A stretch of 64,000 nucleotides of DNA from Acidiferrum sp963771295 (lineage in GTDB: Bacteria; Acidobacteriota; Terriglobia; Acidiferrales; UBA7541), in contig CAVYTB010000009.1 of the NCBI GenBank assembly GCA_963771295.1, positions 248,001-312,000 of the forward strand, written 5' to 3'. This document shows positions 59,719 to 64,000 of the stretch, piece after piece. The notes under the pieces were generated by a model. That model worked only from the letters and a program-made list of their open reading frames with translations. It had not been told where the DNA came from and made no database searches. Both the position numbers and the translations under genes were made by a program. Position 1 is the first letter of the stretch; every line of letters starts with the position of its first letter.

Positions 59719-62109
59719 CTAGTCCGTCACGGTGATTTCCGTTGCTCTTTGCGGCGCCTGGTTCCCTTTTTCGTCCGCCGCCAGCAGCACCAGTCGGTAG
59801 GTCCCCGCCGGCAGATCCTTCATCGCCACCTTCAGCGCAAAAGGCACCACGGCATTTCCCTTACTCACAAACTCGTCCAGCGGAACAACCCCGGTGAAGA
59901 AAACTTCCTTGTTCGACTTGTCAAATATCCGGTATCCCGCCCCCACTCGCGGCGGCGTTTCCGACTTCAGCAAGGGAGCGTAAAGCTCCGAATACAATAC
60001 GACGTTGTCCGTCTTCTTGAATTGAGTAGCCGCCGCTGGTGTCACTTGCATGCCCTTCACAATCAGCGGCGTGTGATCCTCCATCAGCGTTGCATCGACG
60101 TCCGAAGAGATCTGGTCGACGCGCTGGAAGTTATTGGAAAGAACCACGCCGCCAAGCGTGAATTTCTTGCCATCGTAAGGCTCGATCACCAGCGGAGTCT
60201 CAAACTTTCCGAAGTTCTCGCCTCCTCCGCTGAACACCACGGTGAGCTTGTAAGTGCCTGGCGCAGCGTCGAACTGGTTTTCGTAGTGATAGGGATGCTT
60301 GGCAAATTCCTTGGCCTGGTCTTTTTCCATCTCCAGATCCAAGGTATCGCTGAACCGCGCCCCAACGGTTCCGTCTGGTTTATACGCTATGCCTAAAACG
60401 TTTACGCTCGAGTGGTATTTCCCTTTGTCTTTGTTGAACGCCAACGCGTCTCCGGGAATTTCCATCGCCAGGTTCACGCGCGCCACATTCGGTCCGGAAT
60501 AAAAATAGGGAGTTTGCATCGTTCCGTGAATCGAACCAGCCTGGCTTCCTGAAGCTTGCACTTCCATCTGCTTTTCGATGGGCTTGCCGATCAACGGGTC
60601 CGCCGGGCGAGCGTTGCAGTAACCGGTGCGCGACCGCACTTCGGTTCCGCCGCGGTTGAGTTTAACCTTCAGGGTGTGACAGCTTCCCTCCGCGGAGGCC
60701 TGCGGGACATAACCCAGCACGTAGAATTCGTTGCCTTCGCGCGCGATGCGGTCGAGTCCGCCGAGCAAATCGTTGGTATTGTAAATTGCGAAGCCGCCAG
60801 TGCCTTCGGCGATCATTTGAAGAATCTGCTGGTTGGTGGCCACATTCGGCAGCGGCGGAACAATCGTCCGCGGCTGATTCATGGGATTATTGCCGTAATA
60901 ATTTCCGTAGTTTCCGTAATTACCGTTTGTTCCTGTTGTACCGCCTCCGCCCGCTTTACCCCCAGCGCCTGTGCCACCACCGGTGCCGCCTTTGCCTCCC
61001 GCCCCGGTGCCACTCCCCGTGCCGCCCGTGCCGCCTTTGCCTCCACCGGCTCCGGTGCCCCCGCCAGCGCCACCAGCACCTCCGCCGGGATGCCCACCGC
61101 CGCCACCGCCGCCCGTACCTCCACTGCCCGCGCCGCCACCGCCTCCGGGTTTCTGGGGTTCTAGTGAAGAGGCAAGGGTGTAGCTGGCCATCACGAGTCT
61201 CGGTCGCATAGAGCGCGCACCGCTTTGCTGCGCCGCGGATTGCGTTTGTTTCCGATCAGACGGGCCATTCAAGCGCGCGCTGCCTCCGGGAACCGCCGCC
61301 ACCAGGCCGCGAACGTCCAGCGAGTACACCGCGATATTCGCTTTGTTGCAGGCATCAATCGTCGCCGTCAGTTCCGACATTCGCTCCGCGTCCAAGGGAA
61401 AACCCGCCGAGAACAGCACCAGCATTTTTCGGCCGGGCACACCACGCAAGCCTTTCGCCAGACTGCGAATGGCCAGCAGCATGGAACGTGCTCCCAGGTC
61501 CGACGCGGCGTTGTTCAGAGAAAAGGAACCTGTAGAGGCCACCATCGCCGATTGCGAAGTGGTATCAGGATTGGTCTCCAGATAAGGATTCTGCAGCCCG
61601 CTCACTGCGGCCTTAAGCTGTTCCGCGTTGGCGGTGAAATTCTGCTTGATCATCAGGCTGCCGCCGAATTCGGCAATCGCCATCATGCGATCGGGCCCAG
61701 CCGTCTTTTCGATAAACGTGGCAGCGGCTTTGCGTGCCTGGATCTGATCGGCTTTGTCCATCGAGGAGTTGTCAAAGAACAGCACCATGTAGCGTTTCTG
61801 TCCTTTTTCCTGAACTCCGGGTTCGGAGCCGAATGAAAAACTGGTGATGGCCTGTTCCTTGTTGTCCTCGTAGACTTTGAATTCCTGCTGTTGCAAGTCG
61901 CGAATGTAATTGCCTTTTTTGTCGGTCACCACGGCGTCGACCAGAACGATTCGCGATTCCGTCTTGATCACCGGCAAAGGCGCGGTCGCGGCGGTTTGTT
62001 CGTTTGCTGCCGCCGGCTTGGGCGGCTCCGCCGGCGCTTGCGCGCGTGCCATGAAAGGACAAAGGGCCGCAATACCGCTTACTGCGAACACCATCAAAGT
62101 TTTTCTCAT
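59719..62109 (-). CDS. Exported VWFA-related acidobacterial protein with a Gly-rich segment
   Basis: About 796 residues from ATG 62109 (GAGGA upstream). Signal peptide RKTLMVFAVSGIAALCPFMARA. The N-terminal VWFA-like part begins VKTESRIVLVDAVVTDKKGN-like text and DLQQQEFKVYEDNKEQ, then YMVLFFDNSSMDKADQ with a partial MIDAS (DxS kept, last Ser missing) and GRKMLVLFSAGFPLDAERM. A run of Gly, Ala and Thr follows (coded by about 60900-61155), ending in Asn-Gly-Tyr repeats, and a C-terminal beta-rich domain. The family is an acidobacterial secreted VWFA type of unknown function. It is the second gene of a pair. Confidence 0.88.
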   Translation of the reverse strand: MRKTLMVFAVSGIAALCPFMARAQAPAEPPKPAAANEQTAATAPLPVIKTESRIVLVDAVVTDKKGNYIRDLQQQEFKVYEDNKEQAITSFSFGSEPGVQEKGQKRYMVLFFDNSSMDKADQIQARKAAATFIEKTAGPDRMMAIAEFGGSLMIKQNFTANAEQLKAAVSGLQNPYLETNPDTTSQSAMVASTGSFSLNNAASDLGARSMLLAIRSLAKGLRGVPGRKMLVLFSAGFPLDAERMSELTATIDACNKANIAVYSLDVRGLVAAVPGGSARLNGPSDRKQTQSAAQQSGARSMRPRLVMASYTLASSLEPQKPGGGGGAGSGGTGGGGGGGHPGGGAGGAGGGTGAGGGKGGTGGTGSGTGAGGKGGTGGGTGAGGKAGGGGTTGTNGNYGNYGNYYGNNPMNQPRTIVPPLPNVATNQQILQMIAEGTGGFAIYNTNDLLGGLDRIAREGNEFYVLGYVPQASAEGSCHTLKVKLNRGGTEVRSRTGYCNARPADPLIGKPIEKQMEVQASGSQAGSIHGTMQTPYFYSGPNVARVNLAMEIPGDALAFNKDKGKYHSSVNVLGIAYKPDGTVGARFSDTLDLEMEKDQAKEFAKHPYHYENQFDAAPGTYKLTVVFSGGGENFGKFETPLVIEPYDGKKFTLGGVVLSNNFQRVDQISSDVDATLMEDHTPLIVKGMQVTPAAATQFKKTDNVVLYSELYAPLLKSETPPRVGAGYRIFDKSNKEVFFTGVVPLDEFVSKGNAVVPFALKVAMKDLPAGTYRLVLLAADEKGNQAPQRATEITVTD

Positions 62110-62143
62110 TGGAATCCTCGCCCGCGAGCGCACGGCCTCCTCG

Positions 62144-63955
62144 TCAATTCGGTATATCCACAGCGCCATTACGCGCCGCCATTTGCGACCCTTCGGAATC
62201 CCGGATCACCTGTCGCACCAGGTATTTTCCGGGTTTCACATCAAAGCTCGATTTCACCGTCAAGCCGCCCTGCAGCAGCTTCTGATACGTGGCATCTTCC
62301 AGTTTCATCTCCAGGGTCTTTTGAGCGCCCACGACGAAATTGCCGTTGGCATCAAAGATAGCCGTCGCCACGGTCAAGTTATCCAGATTCCTGCCGTCGG
62401 CTCTCCGGAAATGGACGCCTTGTAATTGCAGCTTCGAAAAAATCTGCAACTTCACTGCTGAGGCGTCTGTCTTAATGTATTGCGTTTGTAGTTCCATGGG
62501 CAAATCCTGGATCTCGTCGCGAGAGAACACCGCCTCTTGAATATCTTCCCTTGCCTGTTCGTGCGGATTGTCTAGTTTTTTCGGCGCGTAATACCCTCGC
62601 CTCGCCTGGATGTTGTATTTCCTTTTCCCGGTGATTTTTACCGTGATGGTGTGAAACGCTCCATCCATCTTTTCGGTGTGTGGAGAAAATCCAAGCACGT
62701 AAGATACCTCTGGCGCCGCCCCCAGGGTGCTCAATCCTCCCGCCAGATCATTCGAATTGTGAAAGAACGCACCGCCGGTGCCATACGCTAAATCCGCCAG
62801 CACGTAAGCTTGCTGCGTCTGCGATTCCACGCGAAAGGTCGTCTTGAAACCCACGGTGCGGAATGTGTCGGAGCTGGCGCGCGTGATATCTCCCTGCGTA
62901 TCCGGAGCGTACACTCCGCGAACGTCCAGCGTGTTCAGCACGATGTTCGATTGGTTCGCGCGCTCCTCGACGTCGAACATCTGATTCGTCAGCGAGGTCA
63001 ACAAAAATCCGGGAGACACGATCAGCATCACGCGTTCGCCCGGCATCCCCGCAAGACGCCGCAGCGTATCCTCGATGCTTCTATACACATACTCGTTTTC
63101 GGTGTCGCCCTGAATCAATCTCTTCGGTGCCGTCATTCGCACAACCGAGCGGGCATCAGCGATTTTGTTGCGGTCGCCATCGTACCGGCACTGAATTGTC
63201 TCTTCGACGGCCACATCAAACACCTGCTGGTTCATCACATTGATAATCTGGTCGGCCTCGTAATGCGAGATGTCGGGGCATTCCCTGAATTGCGGCACAA
63301 ATTTGGCCCGCGGCACCAGCCCCTGCAGTGCGCGCTGCAATTCGGCTTTGTCATTTGTAAATGGGACGTACAACTGCTGCGAAGCGGTGAACAGACCCAC
63401 GCGATCAGTGGGTGCCAGGCTATCCAGAAACTTGGCAACAGCCGTGCGCGCATACCGCGCATCCTCGAGCGACAAATGACTATCATCGAAGAACAACGCG
63501 ATGAAGCGGTCCGGCAGTACCGTCTTGCTTCCGTTGGTCAGTTCCATCTCGCTGGCGTTGGTCAGCGCCGCGGCTTCGGCCTTTTCTCGCCGCGTTTCTC
63601 TCGTTTCGACACTGAATAGGCTGATGGGCTGCAATTTTCCCTGGTCGTATAGTTGGAAGTCTTCCTGTTTCAGATTTGCGATCGGGTTATGATTCGCGTC
63701 GCGCACCACCACGTGCACTTGCACCAGGTTTACACGCAGTCTGAAAGTTGTGCCCGTGTCCTGCACCGTCACTTCCGCATTGGGATCATTCTTGGTCGTG
63801 GAGGTTTGGCTCGAAGTGGCTTGCTGCGGTGAGGCAGCGGGACTTGGCAGCTGCTGCGCACGTACCGGTAGCAGTCCTGCCAACGCAGCCGTGATTGCAG
63901 GAATTCCCGCCAGCAGCCAGCGCTTCCCGACCGCGTGGAACCGTGTGTGACGCAT
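62144..63955 (-). CDS. Exported VWFA-related acidobacterial protein
   Basis: About 603 residues from ATG 63955. An ATG at 63973 is an alternative without a ribosome site. Signal region RWLLAGIPAITAALAGLLPVRA. FRLRVNLVQVHVVVRDANHNP and NLKQEDFQLYDQGKLQPISLF open the acidobacterial VWFA-related domain. FIALFFDDSHLSLEDARYAR is the partial MIDAS, and GERVMLIVSPGFLLTSL and VVLNTLDVRGVYAP-like blocks follow. The end repeats a fibronectin-like pattern. It ends 34 bp before the second VWFA gene, so both are probably one transcript. They are paralogues by order of motifs. Role unknown; adhesion or envelope binding is a guess. Confidence 0.88.
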   Translation of the reverse strand: MRHTRFHAVGKRWLLAGIPAITAALAGLLPVRAQQLPSPAASPQQATSSQTSTTKNDPNAEVTVQDTGTTFRLRVNLVQVHVVVRDANHNPIANLKQEDFQLYDQGKLQPISLFSVETRETRREKAEAAALTNASEMELTNGSKTVLPDRFIALFFDDSHLSLEDARYARTAVAKFLDSLAPTDRVGLFTASQQLYVPFTNDKAELQRALQGLVPRAKFVPQFRECPDISHYEADQIINVMNQQVFDVAVEETIQCRYDGDRNKIADARSVVRMTAPKRLIQGDTENEYVYRSIEDTLRRLAGMPGERVMLIVSPGFLLTSLTNQMFDVEERANQSNIVLNTLDVRGVYAPDTQGDITRASSDTFRTVGFKTTFRVESQTQQAYVLADLAYGTGGAFFHNSNDLAGGLSTLGAAPEVSYVLGFSPHTEKMDGAFHTITVKITGKRKYNIQARRGYYAPKKLDNPHEQAREDIQEAVFSRDEIQDLPMELQTQYIKTDASAVKLQIFSKLQLQGVHFRRADGRNLDNLTVATAIFDANGNFVVGAQKTLEMKLEDATYQKLLQGGLTVKSSFDVKPGKYLVRQVIRDSEGSQMAARNGAVDIPN

Positions 63956-64000
63956 CCCTCGCCCTGCCCCCATTTGCGAGCTGGCAGTACCACTGCTACT

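Noticed and set aside
60971..61183. Proline-rich 70-residue plus-strand frame
   Set aside because: It is the complement of the glycine codons in the VWFA-related protein. Pro runs opposite Gly runs are expected.
1..64000. CRISPR arrays, prophage or insertion sequences
   Set aside because: No regularly spaced direct repeats, integrase, transposase or phage structural gene was recognised. The only repeats are short hairpins and one heptamer array.

Overview
The window (64 kb, moderately GC-rich, densely packed on both strands) looks like a chromosomal segment of an Acidobacteriota bacterium, most likely class Terriglobia. That placement is inferred from gene families typical of the phylum: a duplicated orphan FtsX-type permease (ADOP), two tandem VWFA-related secreted proteins of the acidobacterial type, a PEP-CTERM protein, a DUF1501/DUF1800 pair, Tat-exported aldo/keto reductases, and short dispersed hairpin repeats between genes. 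No phage, transposase, CRISPR array, tRNA or rRNA was recognised.

Layout. 1-4.2 kb: glyA 3' end, a DUF2252 protein, a TPR protein, an exported hypothetical and a PilZ protein. 4.6-9 kb: ADOP permease and a DUF3311/sodium-solute symporter pair. 9.1-11.8 kb: a TetR gene divergent from two SDR-type genes (the second frameshifted), with two perfect palindromic operators between them. 11.9-20.5 kb: an MbfA-like ferritin/VIT1 iron exporter and an mdtABC-type RND efflux operon. 20.8-25.9 kb: cytochrome c, PEP-CTERM protein, EntS-like MFS exporter and a decayed asnB. 26.1-38.1 kb: a probable glycoside utilisation region with a secreted GH116 beta-glucosidase, a ROK repressor, a ROK sugar kinase, a sugar porter, a SIS-domain protein, two Tat-type aldo/keto reductases, a TPR protein and a secreted aspartoacylase-like zinc hydrolase. 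38.1-41.2 kb: ABC-2 exporter, NmrA-like protein, cupin. 41.3-41.95 kb: RNase P RNA on the minus strand, enlarged by an inserted pair of dispersed repeats. 42-48.2 kb: a membrane protein gene with an in-frame amber codon, ligA, a repeat-rich noncoding stretch, a diacylglycerol-kinase-like gene, a DUF457 membrane protein and a DedA protein. 48.2-52.4 kb: the overlapping bioBFDA operon. 52.8-64 kb: a divergent membrane pyrophosphatase, a DUF1080 protein, DUF1501 and DUF1800 exported proteins, and two VWFA-related exported proteins.

The observations most worth following are the rnpB gene carrying two inverted copies of a genome-dispersed hairpin repeat; the glycoside region, whose two ROK proteins have both lost the zinc-binding His/Cys residues; the asnB remnant with two frameshifts and a Ser in place of the glutaminase Cys; and the TetR tandem operators. 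Three loci (SDR epimerase, asnB, membrane protein at 42 kb) carry disabling changes. These could be real decay or assembly error, and only read-level or relative-genome comparison can decide.
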